Shown in pieces: positions 55,661 through 64,000 of a stretch of DNA of 64,000 bases. The translations under genes were made by a program, and so were the position numbers. The stretch's first letter is position 1; the number at the start of each line of letters is the position of its first letter. The notes beneath the pieces are model-generated. The model saw nothing but the letters and a program-made list of their open reading frames with translations. It made no database searches and was not told where the DNA came from. The stretch spans positions 2,144,539-2,208,538 of the forward strand of contig NZ_RYYU01000001.1 of assembly GCF_003977605.1 (NCBI RefSeq). Direction: 5' to 3'. Source of the stretch: Prevotella koreensis. Lineage in GTDB: Bacteria > Bacteroidota > Bacteroidia > Bacteroidales > Bacteroidaceae.

Positions 55661-55885
55661 TGCTTAGCTTAGTGTAGGCAAAGAGAGAGTATATAACACC
55701 ATTATATATGACCCTATTGATGGATAAAGTAATCATAATGAATTTCTGTTTGTTTACGAAGAACAGGTGATTTGATTGTAGAATGTTATTAATATAATAA
55801 TGTTTATTTAAAGAATTTGGTTTCAGATAATACGAACCAAAGTTCTTCATATAACTTTTAACTACGGTTTCACCGTTTCTGAATT

Positions 55886-57256
55886 ATGAGAATTGCAAGA
55901 AAGAAAATAGGACTAGCCTTATCCGGCGGAGGTTATAGAGCAGCAGCATATCACATTGGTACCTTGCGTGCTCTTCATCGCCTTGGTATTTTAAATAAAG
56001 TAGATGTAATATCTTCTGTTTCCGGTGGTTCGATAACAGCAGCATATTATGCGTTGAACAAAGATAACTACGAAGACTTTGAGAAAGGATTTATCAGATG
56101 CCTCTCAAAGAGTGTCTTATGGTCATCTTTTTTATATCTCGGAATAGCCGGACTCTTTCTGCTGGGCACATCTGTAGCAATGAGTCATCTGACAGCCTAT
56201 CTCACGAGTTTTCTTTTCCCGAATCAACCTATCCTGTCGGGTGTCTGTGCAGCGTTAGCCGGTGTCATCGTCTTTTTTCTTCTGCTTGTCCTTTTCCTGA
56301 AATATTCATTTGATACGCTACCGACAAGCAAACTCATCTCACGCTTGTACAATAAGGTGTTCTTCAAGCAAAAAACTCTTGGCGACTTGCCCGATAGTCC
56401 GACATTGTGTATCAACTCCACAAATATTGCTACTCAAGTGCCTTTTTATTTCTCAAAAAAGGCAATGGGAGAATATGCGTACCGTGTTGAGGGAAAGTCA
56501 ATATTTAACCCGGAGCGCTTTCCGATAGCAAGTGCCGTCATGGCATCATCGTGTGTTCCCTATGGCTTTACGCCAATTACCATTGACAAGAAACACTTGA
56601 CAGAAGAATATGACAAATGTCCCAATAACCCCGAACCTCCTAAACTGATAGATGGGGGAGTCTATGACAATCAGGGCGGCCATAAACTCAGCCATGACAA
56701 AAGCAGATTTCATACAGATTTCATTATTGTGAGTGATGCTGGTAACAGTGACATATCTGCCTCCGGGACAACAAATATTTTCAATCTGGTCATGAATACT
56801 ATAAGTCTGATGATGGATAGGATAAAGAAAATGCAAAGAGCAGATAACCTATATGAGTCCTATGTGGGCAAAGAGCATTTTGCGTATGTTCCATTGGAAT
56901 GGGACTGTAGCGCAAGACTTATTCAAGGTTTTGCAAATAACTTGAAAGACGAAAATATTCATCCTGATGTATGGGAGGCTCATGGTATAACAAAAGAAGA
57001 GATAACCAACTTGAAAGGGGCTGAAAGCATATCTGCTAATAAAGTTGTCATTGAGAAATTAAAGAAATCAATTAATTGGTCTGAGTTAGAAAAGAAAGTT
57101 CCTTTGCAAGAGCATGAACAATTAGCACGAAGTGTGAGTACTAACTTAACCGCACTTTCTCATAAAGAAATTGAGTGTTTGGCAGAACATTCTGCTTGGC
57201 TCACAGAGGTTCAAGTTCGCCTTTATATGCCAATGCTGGTAACAAATGATATGTAA
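55886..57256 (+). CDS. Patatin-like phospholipase with inserted membrane helices
   Basis: The product is 456 residues. The patatin core is GLALSGGGYRAAAYHIGTLR (oxyanion hole GGG-x-R), SSVSGGSITAAYYAL (nucleophile Ser) and DGGVYDNQGG (catalytic Asp). It should hydrolyse acyl esters of lipids at a membrane. Between nucleophile and Asp, about residues 78-150, are two hydrophobic segments (FLYLGIAGLFLLGTSVAM and VCAALAGVIVFFLLLVLFL), so the enzyme is membrane-embedded, unusual for patatins. The C-terminal ~100 residues are helical. No signal peptide is seen. Confidence 0.8.
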   Translation: MRIARKKIGLALSGGGYRAAAYHIGTLRALHRLGILNKVDVISSVSGGSITAAYYALNKDNYEDFEKGFIRCLSKSVLWSSFLYLGIAGLFLLGTSVAMSHLTAYLTSFLFPNQPILSGVCAALAGVIVFFLLLVLFLKYSFDTLPTSKLISRLYNKVFFKQKTLGDLPDSPTLCINSTNIATQVPFYFSKKAMGEYAYRVEGKSIFNPERFPIASAVMASSCVPYGFTPITIDKKHLTEEYDKCPNNPEPPKLIDGGVYDNQGGHKLSHDKSRFHTDFIIVSDAGNSDISASGTTNIFNLVMNTISLMMDRIKKMQRADNLYESYVGKEHFAYVPLEWDCSARLIQGFANNLKDENIHPDVWEAHGITKEEITNLKGAESISANKVVIEKLKKSINWSELEKKVPLQEHEQLARSVSTNLTALSHKEIECLAEHSAWLTEVQVRLYMPMLVTNDM

Positions 57257-57802
57257 AATTAGGCGTAATAGGCATTTAGTGGCTTGAAATCTTTCAGATG
57301 TCCTTTATGTTATCTTTGAAACTTTTGAAAACTTATTAATAAACCTCAATCGACTATTAGGATTTTTTCAGTGCCGTACAACACGGAGAAATCCTAATAA
57401 TTGATGGGAGGTAGGCTCTTTCCTACCATCACCCCACACAGAACGAACCGAAGTCCGCTATGGGACAAGATAGGCCTTGCGCGAGTATCTTTCAATGCCA
57501 TTGTTCACAATGACTGTTACGTGAGTTCAGTATAAGGATCCTCTCAAAATTTTATCGGATACCAATATTTTCGAATTGTAGATTCAAAAATGTCTATAAT
57601 TGTACCAAATAACTGTGATCAAAAGTCTTAGGATAAAGCAAAATACTATGAAAAAGCAATAAAAGTATATTGATTGTTGAAGATAATTTCATGTTAAAAC
57701 AAGAGATTGAAAACAAATCACTATCTTTGCGTAATAAAATAACAAGGTATGGAAAATGTTAACCGTATAAATACGGTATATTAGGTTTTTATCAAGGATT
57801 TT
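57257..57802 (+). other. Intergenic region before the helicase
   Basis: About 545 bp with no supported gene. GGTAGG and CCTACC (about 57411-57428) form a small hairpin in a G/C-richer patch, and a promoter-like TATCTTTGC is at 57722. The G/C-rich patch (57400-57530) may be a remnant of something else that I cannot name. Confidence 0.4.
57722..57730 (+). promoter_or_regulatory. -7 promoter element
   Basis: TATCTTTGC, 88 bp before the ATG of the large helicase. Confidence 0.55.
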
Positions 57803-57817
57803 TTGTCAAGACACAGA

Positions 57818-60800
57818 ATGATAGTATTCATTGATACAGAGGTCGGCCTGCAGACAAAGAAGGTAGCAGACTACGGAGCAGTGAGAGAAGATGGTGCCGT
57901 GTTGCACTCTCACTCCAAGGCTGATTTCGATGCTTTTGTTTCAAAATGCGATACGGTTTGTGGGCATAACATAATCTATCATGACTTGAAATATACGGCA
58001 TTGAGGGGCAATCCAACTATTGTTGATACACTGTTCCTCTCGCCTTTATTGTTTCCCAAAAGACCATATCACCATTTAGTGAAAGATGATAAGTTGCAGG
58101 TTGACGAACTCAACAATCCGGTTAACGATTCTAAGAAGGCTCGCGACTTGTTGAATGATGAAATTTCTGCATGGAATCAACTGTCACTTGAGAGACAGGA
58201 AATTTACTATAACTTGCTTAAGGATACAATTGAGTTTGCGGGATTTTTTAAATACATAGGCTTTACTCTTTCTCCGAAACAATCCATATGGGACAAAATA
58301 CTGGGTACACGAACAGATTGGACACAACTTATTCTTAAAGAATATGGGGGAAAAGTGTGCAGTCACGCAGACTTTGACACTTTAGTTAAACAATATCCTA
58401 TAGAATTTGCATATTGCTTGGCTGTGATAGGTGCCGATGACCTATTCTCTATCACCCCGGCGTGGGTGATAAAGAATTATCCACAGGTGGTTAATGTAAT
58501 GAACATACTGTGTAATACGTCTTGTGGTGACTGTGATTATTGTCATCAACGATTAGATGCTCACTATGGACTAAAAGAGTTCTTTGACTATGATGAGTTT
58601 CGTATCTTTGACGGAGTGCCAATGCAGCAACAGGCTGTTGAGGCCACCATTCGCGGAGAATCGTTGCTGACAATATTTCCTACAGGTGGTGGCAAGTCGT
58701 TGACTTTCCAATTACCGGCATTGATAGCAGGTCGCAACACTCATGGCTTGACCGTTGTTATATCTCCGTTGCAGTCACTTATGAAAGACCAAGTGGATAA
58801 CTTGACTGCACGGGGCATCAGCGATGCGGTGACTATTAATGGATTGTTAGATCCTGTCGAAAGAGCTAATGCTATTGAACAAGTGGCTGATGGTACGGCA
58901 AACCTACTATATATCGCCCCAGAGATGTTGCGCTCAAAAACTATAGAGCGATTAATGCTTGGACGTGATGTTGTGCGTTTTGTGATTGATGAGGCGCACT
59001 GCTTCTCGGCTTGGGGGCATGATTTCCGAGTGGATTATCTGTATATTGGAGAATTCATTCGTCAGTTGCAAGAGAAGAAACATTTGACTCACCCTATTGC
59101 GGTTTCGTGTTTTACAGCAACGGCAAAACAAAAAGTCATCAGTGATATCTGTGATTATTTCCGAACAAAGTTGGGGTTAGAACTGAAGGTTTTTGCAGCT
59201 AATTCGGAACGTCAAAATCTGCGCTATTCTGTAATTCATGCCGACACTGCCGATGATAAATACAACCTTTTGCGTTCATTGATAATCGGGCATAACTGTC
59301 CCTCGATTGTTTATGTGTCACGTACTCGACGTACTCGTGAATTAGCACACCATTTAGTTCGTGATGGCATACGGGCATTGCCTTTCAATGGAAAGATGGA
59401 AGCCGCTGAGAAGATAAAGAACCAGAATGCGTTTATGAGTGGTGGAGCACAAGTGATTGTGGCAACCTCTGCTTTCGGCATGGGTGTTGACAAAAAAGAT
59501 GTCGGACTGGTTGTGCATTATAATATTAGTGACTCGTTAGAGAACTATGTGCAAGAGTCGGGGCGAGCCGGACGTGACCCACAGATGCAAGCAGATTGTT
59601 TTGTGCTCTATGCCGACAGCGATCTTGACAAACATTTCATACTTCTCAATCAGACCAAACTCAGTATCAGTGAGATTCAGCAAGTATGGAAGGCTATTAA
59701 ATACCTTACAACTAAGCGAGACAAAGTGAGTTGTTCGCCATTGGATATCGCGAGACAAGCAGGGTGGGGAGATGAGATAGAAGACATAGAAACGCGCGTA
59801 AAAGCGGCTGTTGCTGCACTTGAGGATGCCGGATTTATTCAGCGTGGCAGCAATTCGCCACACATATTTGCTACGAGTATCTCTGTGAGGAATATGGATG
59901 AAGCACGCCACAAGTTAACCATATCTAATGTTTTTGACGAAAAATCGCGTGAGGAAGCAGTTCGCATCATCAAATTGCTTATCAGTGCACGCGCAACAGT
60001 GGGAGGGCGTGGGGCAGAAGCTGAGAGTCGTGTGGACTATCTGGCTGATATCCTTGGAATGAATAAGGGGGTTGTTATCAGGAACATCACCCTGATGCGA
60101 CAGGAAGGGTTATTGGCAGATAGCAGGGATATGCAAGCATGGATAACCAAGAGTACGACACAAAAGAATCTTGATGCCATATTGCGTTTAGAGCAGTTCT
60201 TGTTGCGGCATTTTTCTGAAGAAGCATGTCGATACAACTATAAGGAACTGAACGAGGAAGCGTTGAAAGCAGGAATGACTTTTTCCAATGTCAAGCGTTT
60301 GCGACTATTGCTTCATTTCATGATGCTGAAGGGCTATATATATAAAAAGGAACATTATGTGACAGCTGCTGTGTGCGTACGCTTGCAGATATCCTCCGAG
60401 AAATCCATGGCTCGTTTTGAACGTCGAATGGATATCTGCCGATTCATTGTTGATACCCTCGCGGTAAAACGCGATTCTGGCAAGGATGCTACACTTGTCA
60501 ATTTCTCAATCGTGGAACTGCTTCAACAGTTTATTAAGAGCAGACAAGAAATGATGTTTGTAGATAAAGAGAAACCTACTATCGCTGATGTAGAGGAAGC
60601 ACTGCTATATCTTACGAAGACGGAATTGATGAAGATAGAAGGAGGTTTCCTTGTCATATACAACACGATGGAGATAAATCGTATAACCGACCGTCGTACA
60701 AGATACGGAAAGGAACAGTACCGCCTGTTAGATGAGTTCTACAAGCAGCGCATTCGACAGATTCACATTGTGGGAGAATATGCCAACCTGATGGTACGCG

Positions 60801-62533
60801 ACTATAACACAGCATTACGTTTTGTTAATGACTATTTTACGTTGGATTTCCGCAAGTTCATCAATCAGTATTTCAAAGAAGAGCGACGGGCACAGATAGA
60901 CCAAAACATCACGCCAACCAAGTACAACCAACTCTTTGGTGAACTTTCCAATCGCCAATGTGAGATTATTGATGACAAACAGTCTAAATACATCGTTGTG
61001 GCCGCAGGTCCTGGCAGTGGCAAGACGCGCGTGCTGGTTCATAAGTTGGCCTCCTTGCTATTGTTAGAGGACGTGAAGCATGAACAACTTCTGATGCTGA
61101 CATTTTCACGAGCAGCAGCCACTGAATTCAAAAAACGACTCATTGATTTGGTAGGTAACGCTGCACATTATGTGGACATCAAAACATTCCACTCTTATAG
61201 TTTCGACCTTATAGGCAAACAGGGGAGTTTGGATGAGGCCAAAGATGTTGTGCGTAGAGCAGCAGAGATGATAGAAGCCGGTGAGGTGGAGCAGTCAAAG
61301 ATAGCAAAGAGTGTTCTCGTCATTGATGAGGCCCAGGATATGGGGATTGATGACTTCCGGCTGGTTCAGGCTCTGATGCATCAGAATGAAGAGATGAGAG
61401 TGATAGCAGTTGGTGATGACGACCAAAACATTTTTGCTTTTAGAGGTTCTGATGCGCGCTATATGCAGTCGCTCGTTGACCAAGAAGGAGCCAAACTCTA
61501 CGAAATGACCGACAATTATCGTTCTGCAAGAAACATCGTCGAATGTGCCAACCGCTATGTGCAACGGCTTCAGGGTCGCATGAAACAAAATCCAATACAC
61601 TCTGCCATAGGAGAGGATGGTAAGGTGATGACATTGAAGTCATTGCAGAATGCCGAAATAAAAGTACAAGGAAGCACGGCCGTACTCACTCGCACCAACG
61701 AAGAGTCGATGCAGGTGGCATTCGAATTGGAGCAACGTGGCCTGCATGCCACTGTGGCACAGTCGATGGGAGGATTCCGTTTTGCCAACCTTGCCGAAGT
61801 GCGTTACTTCATTAAACAACTTGGTAATAAAGACGAAGTGAGCATATCTAAAGAGAAATGGGAGGCAGCCAAACAACGAACTCTTTACACCTATGCCTCA
61901 AGCACTTGCCTAAGCATCATGCGACAATTCTTTGCAGACTTTGAAGTGACACATAAGTCATATTATTATAGTGATTTGCGCGAATATATTTTAGAGTCGA
62001 ATATAGAAGACTTTATTGCGACTGTCGATAAATCCATATTTGTAAGTACCATACACAAGGCAAAAGGACGAGAGTTCGATAGCGTTTATCTCCTTTCTCC
62101 TATTCCCGATGGGAGGGAGGCCAATGACAGTAGAGCATATTATGTCGGTCTTACTCGTGCAAAAAGAAATCTTTTTCTTGTCACAAATTCTCCAAATGAA
62201 TATTCTTCAATATCTGTAGCACTCAATATGCGCGATGTATGGCTCGACTTTTTCAAAGAACGGAAAGATATTGTGCTTCGTCTCAGAAGTGGTAACAGTC
62301 TGAGATATAATGATGGTAACTTATTTGATGAAGAAGATAACAAAGTGGCAGTGCTTTCTGTTTCCGGCAGAGATAAACTGAAAGGCTGGACTGATAAAGG
62401 CTATGTGGTGACAAGTGCAAAGGTGAGTTATACTTTAGCATGGCGTCCCAAAGATTACAATATGGAATATGCTGTTTGCTTAGCAAACGTTTTCCTATCT
62501 AAAATAGGAGATAATAATAACATTTCAGAATAA
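57818..62533 (+). CDS. Exonuclease-like / RecQ / UvrD-type fusion helicase
   Basis: The product is 1571 residues from the ATG at 57818 (MIVFIDTEVG); TTG at 57803 is an alternative. N-terminal ~70 residues look like a DEDD-type 3'-5' exonuclease start (FIDTEVG with Asp and Glu, then CGHNIIYHDLKY), probably degenerate or short. The RecQ part has Walker A FPTGGGKSLTFQLPA (about 289), DEAH box VIDEAHCFSAWGHDFR (about 391), and motif VI VQESGRAGRDPQ. After ~350 linker residues, a UvrD/Rep SF1 helicase begins: AAGPGSGKTRVLVHKL (about 1063), VLVIDEAQDMG, VGDDDQNIFAFRGSD, and STIHKAKGREFDSVYLLSP. Two motors of opposite families in one chain suggest a repair or fork-processing machine. It may also belong to a defence set. 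Neighbours give no operon partner. Confidence 0.85.
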   Translation: MIVFIDTEVGLQTKKVADYGAVREDGAVLHSHSKADFDAFVSKCDTVCGHNIIYHDLKYTALRGNPTIVDTLFLSPLLFPKRPYHHLVKDDKLQVDELNNPVNDSKKARDLLNDEISAWNQLSLERQEIYYNLLKDTIEFAGFFKYIGFTLSPKQSIWDKILGTRTDWTQLILKEYGGKVCSHADFDTLVKQYPIEFAYCLAVIGADDLFSITPAWVIKNYPQVVNVMNILCNTSCGDCDYCHQRLDAHYGLKEFFDYDEFRIFDGVPMQQQAVEATIRGESLLTIFPTGGGKSLTFQLPALIAGRNTHGLTVVISPLQSLMKDQVDNLTARGISDAVTINGLLDPVERANAIEQVADGTANLLYIAPEMLRSKTIERLMLGRDVVRFVIDEAHCFSAWGHDFRVDYLYIGEFIRQLQEKKHLTHPIAVSCFTATAKQKVISDICDYFRTKLGLELKVFAANSERQNLRYSVIHADTADDKYNLLRSLIIGHNCPSIVYVSRTRRTRELAHHLVRDGIRALPFNGKMEAAEKIKNQNAFMSGGAQVIVATSAFGMGVDKKDVGLVVHYNISDSLENYVQESGRAGRDPQMQADCFVLYADSDLDKHFILLNQTKLSISEIQQVWKAIKYLTTKRDKVSCSPLDIARQAGWGDEIEDIETRVKAAVAALEDAGFIQRGSNSPHIFATSISVRNMDEARHKLTISNVFDEKSREEAVRIIKLLISARATVGGRGAEAESRVDYLADILGMNKGVVIRNITLMRQEGLLADSRDMQAWITKSTTQKNLDAILRLEQFLLRHFSEEACRYNYKELNEEALKAGMTFSNVKRLRLLLHFMMLKGYIYKKEHYVTAAVCVRLQISSEKSMARFERRMDICRFIVDTLAVKRDSGKDATLVNFSIVELLQQFIKSRQEMMFVDKEKPTIADVEEALLYLTKTELMKIEGGFLVIYNTMEINRITDRRTRYGKEQYRLLDEFYKQRIRQIHIVGEYANLMVRDYNTALRFVNDYFTLDFRKFINQYFKEERRAQIDQNITPTKYNQLFGELSNRQCEIIDDKQSKYIVVAAGPGSGKTRVLVHKLASLLLLEDVKHEQLLMLTFSRAAATEFKKRLIDLVGNAAHYVDIKTFHSYSFDLIGKQGSLDEAKDVVRRAAEMIEAGEVEQSKIAKSVLVIDEAQDMGIDDFRLVQALMHQNEEMRVIAVGDDDQNIFAFRGSDARYMQSLVDQEGAKLYEMTDNYRSARNIVECANRYVQRLQGRMKQNPIHSAIGEDGKVMTLKSLQNAEIKVQGSTAVLTRTNEESMQVAFELEQRGLHATVAQSMGGFRFANLAEVRYFIKQLGNKDEVSISKEKWEAAKQRTLYTYASSTCLSIMRQFFADFEVTHKSYYYSDLREYILESNIEDFIATVDKSIFVSTIHKAKGREFDSVYLLSPIPDGREANDSRAYYVGLTRAKRNLFLVTNSPNEYSSISVALNMRDVWLDFFKERKDIVLRLRSGNSLRYNDGNLFDEEDNKVAVLSVSGRDKLKGWTDKGYVVTSAKVSYTLAWRPKDYNMEYAVCLANVFLSKIGDNNNISE

Positions 62534-62656
62534 CACGAAGAACTTATGAAGAGATGATGATGAAAGCAAAGAGAATATAGGCATGGAGAGTTCTGTTGTA
62601 ACAAAAGGAATTGATATAGTCAATGCAATAATTTAAAAGTTGGTTAATGAGTTATT

Positions 62657-63043
62657 ATGAAACAGATAGAAGTTGTAGCAGCCATAATTCGAAAAGAGGA
62701 TAAAGTCTTCGCAACACAGCGAGGGTATGGTGAGTGGAAGGACTGGTGGGAATTTCCGGGTGGAAAGATTGAGGTAGGAGAGAAACCGGAAGCGGCCTTG
62801 AAGCGAGAGATATTTGAGGAACTGTCGGCCGATATTTGTGTGGATGAATTCTTTTGTAGAGTTGAGTACGATTACACAGACTTTCATCTTACCATGAACT
62901 GCTACCTTTGTTCGATGATTTCAGAATCCTTGCATTTGAATGAACATGAGGCTGCATTATGGCTGGTGAAGGATGAATTGGACAGCATAAAATGGTTGCC
63001 GGCAGATTTGCAAGTGATTGAGAATTTGAAGTCTGTTTTATAA
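62657..63043 (+). CDS. Nudix hydrolase, MutT-like
   Basis: This 128-residue protein has the Nudix box, seen in GGKIEVGEKPEAAL plus REIFEELSA (G-x5-E-x7-R-E-x2-E-E). Substrate is probably an oxidised nucleotide such as 8-oxo-dGTP, as the short form and WWEFPGGK resemble MutT. That assignment is by family likeness. It lies 123 bp after the helicase with no clear promoter and may be co-transcribed. Confidence 0.85.
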   Translation: MKQIEVVAAIIRKEDKVFATQRGYGEWKDWWEFPGGKIEVGEKPEAALKREIFEELSADICVDEFFCRVEYDYTDFHLTMNCYLCSMISESLHLNEHEAALWLVKDELDSIKWLPADLQVIENLKSVL

Positions 63044-63206
63044 AACCATCAAAAAGAGAAAGCTCGTTGAAGTTGCTTGCCTTTACGATTTACACATATC
63101 CCTATAAGACTATATCGTGAGACGGTATGAAATCTCCGAATAATAGTCATTGATGATAGCAGAGAATATCTTCTTTTATTACCGGCTATTTCCCTCGGTT
63201 TATGTG

Positions 63207-63245
63207 CAAAAAATGTCCGAGCCAATCTCACGACTGGCTCGGACA
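63207..63245 (-). terminator. Terminator of the glutamate dehydrogenase gene
   Basis: TGTCCGAGCCA (63214-63224) and TGGCTCGGACA (63235-63245) form a perfect 11 bp stem; on the minus strand it is followed by a T run (63208-63213). It lies 34 bp after the gdhA stop. Confidence 0.85.
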
Positions 63246-63278
63246 AGAATTAAAAACATTTAGAATATAGAGTGTATT

Positions 63279-64000
63279 TTACACAATTCCTTGTTCTAAC
63301 ATTGCCTGTGCAACCTTCATGAAGCCGGCAATGTTTGCGCCCTTAACGTAGTCAACAGAGCCGTCAGGCTGTGTGCCGAACTTAACGCACTGCTCGTGGA
63401 TGCTTTCCATAATCCAGTGAAGTTTTGCGTTTACCTCTTCTGCTGACCAGCTCAAGTGAGCAGCATTCTGTGTCATTTCAAGACCGGAAGTAGCAACACC
63501 ACCGGCGTTTACAGCCTTACCCGGAGCGAAGAGCATACCATTGTTCTGGAAGAAATGGATAGCGCCCGGCTGGCAACCCATGTTTGAAACCTCGCAGCAG
63601 CACCAGCAGCCGTTAGCCTTCAGTTCCTTAGCATCGTCTTCGCTAAGTTCGTTCTGGAATGCACATGGGAGAGCGATGTCGCAAGGAATGCTCCAAGCTT
63701 TCTTGCCTGCGGTGAACTTAGCCTTGCCTGGGAATTTGGTTGCCATATCTTCAACCTTGTTACGGTTAGAAGCACGCATTTCGAGCATATAGTCAATCAT
63801 CTCGTTTGTGATGCCTTCTGGGATTTCGCAAACACCGTCCGGTCCTGAGATTGCTACAACCTTACCACCGAGTTGGGTAGCCTTCTGTGAAGCACCCCAA
63901 GCCACGTTACCGAAGCCGGAGATAGCAATCTTCTTGCCCTTGATGTCCTTGCCGGCCTTCTTCAAAAGGTGCTCTGTGAAATAGAGTGCGCCATAACCGG
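63279..64000 (-). CDS. gdhA: Glutamate dehydrogenase, NADP-type, C-terminal part
   Basis: The frame runs off the window; 240 residues of the C-terminal half are present. The Rossmann motif is ISGFGNVAWGASQKA (G-x-G-x-x-A), followed by VVAISGPDGVCE, DIALPCAFQNELSEDDAKEL, and AVNAGGVATSGLEMTQNAAH. The last, with Ser in GLEMSQ replaced by Thr, is typical of the hexameric NADP-dependent enzymes. It reversibly converts 2-oxoglutarate and ammonia to glutamate in nitrogen assimilation. A strong terminator follows. Confidence 0.93.
   Translation of the reverse strand, partial: GYGALYFTEHLLKKAGKDIKGKKIAISGFGNVAWGASQKATQLGGKVVAISGPDGVCEIPEGITNEMIDYMLEMRASNRNKVEDMATKFPGKAKFTAGKKAWSIPCDIALPCAFQNELSEDDAKELKANGCWCCCEVSNMGCQPGAIHFFQNNGMLFAPGKAVNAGGVATSGLEMTQNAAHLSWSAEEVNAKLHWIMESIHEQCVKFGTQPDGSVDYVKGANIAGFMKVAQAMLEQGIV

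Noticed and set aside
57400..57530. G/C-rich patch as a group II intron or RNA gene
   Set aside because: No reverse transcriptase, domain V-like hairpin or tRNA cloverleaf could be made out.

Overview
The window reads as a chromosomal segment of a Bacteroidales bacterium, most likely Prevotella or a close relative. Support: the fused str/S10/spc/alpha ribosomal cluster has no tuf after fusA and no adk between secY and map; promoters match the Bacteroidetes -7 motif TAnnTTTG; Shine-Dalgarno sequences are nearly absent; a type IX secretion (T9SS) C-terminal sorting domain, DUF6078 and IS982-type fragments are present. The genus is an inference.

Region 1 (1-35.9 kb) is an accessory island built around a polymorphic-toxin system. 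After a truncated IS982-family element, a lipoprotein and a SUKH-TPR-DUF4375 immunity-like protein, an operon starting near 5.08 kb encodes two related outer-membrane barrels, a T9SS-sorted surface protein and a ~3025-residue lipoprotein with SpvB, FG-GAP/TcdB-like and Rhs/YD-repeat regions. The giant ends in a variable C-terminal toxin followed by an overlapping lipoprotein immunity gene. Flanking it (3-5 kb and 18.5-35.6 kb) is a graveyard and reservoir of orphan cassettes: partial Rhs cores joined to different AT-rich C-terminal domains, each followed by a small exported protein. Three tails carry HExxH zincin motifs and one carries a His-Gly/Ala-Cys pair typical of clan CD (caspase/CHAT-like) peptidases. 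All immunity candidates have a lipoprotein signal, a signal peptide or a membrane helix, which suggests an extracytoplasmic site of toxin action. The cassettes are joined by a recurring ~700 bp boundary repeat containing IS982-like coding remnants. Many are broken by stops, homopolymer frameshifts, deletions or IS insertions.

Region 2 (35.9-54.5 kb) is the conserved ribosomal protein cluster: rpsL-rpsG-fusA-rpsJ-rplC-rplD-rplW-rplB-rpsS-rplV-rpsC-rplP-rpmC-rpsQ-rplN-rplX-rplE-rpsN-rpsH-rplF-rplR-rpsE-rpmD-rplO-secY-map-infA-rpmJ, then a second promoter and rpsM-rpsK-rpsD-rpoA-rplQ, closed by a strong terminator. Several larger gaps hold hairpins that could be autoregulatory sites.

Region 3 (54.5-64 kb) holds a glycine-zipper lipoprotein, a patatin-like phospholipase with inserted membrane helices, a very large exonuclease-like/RecQ/UvrD-type fusion helicase, a Nudix hydrolase and, on the minus strand running off the window, NADP-type glutamate dehydrogenase with a clear terminator. 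No rRNA, tRNA or CRISPR array was recognised.
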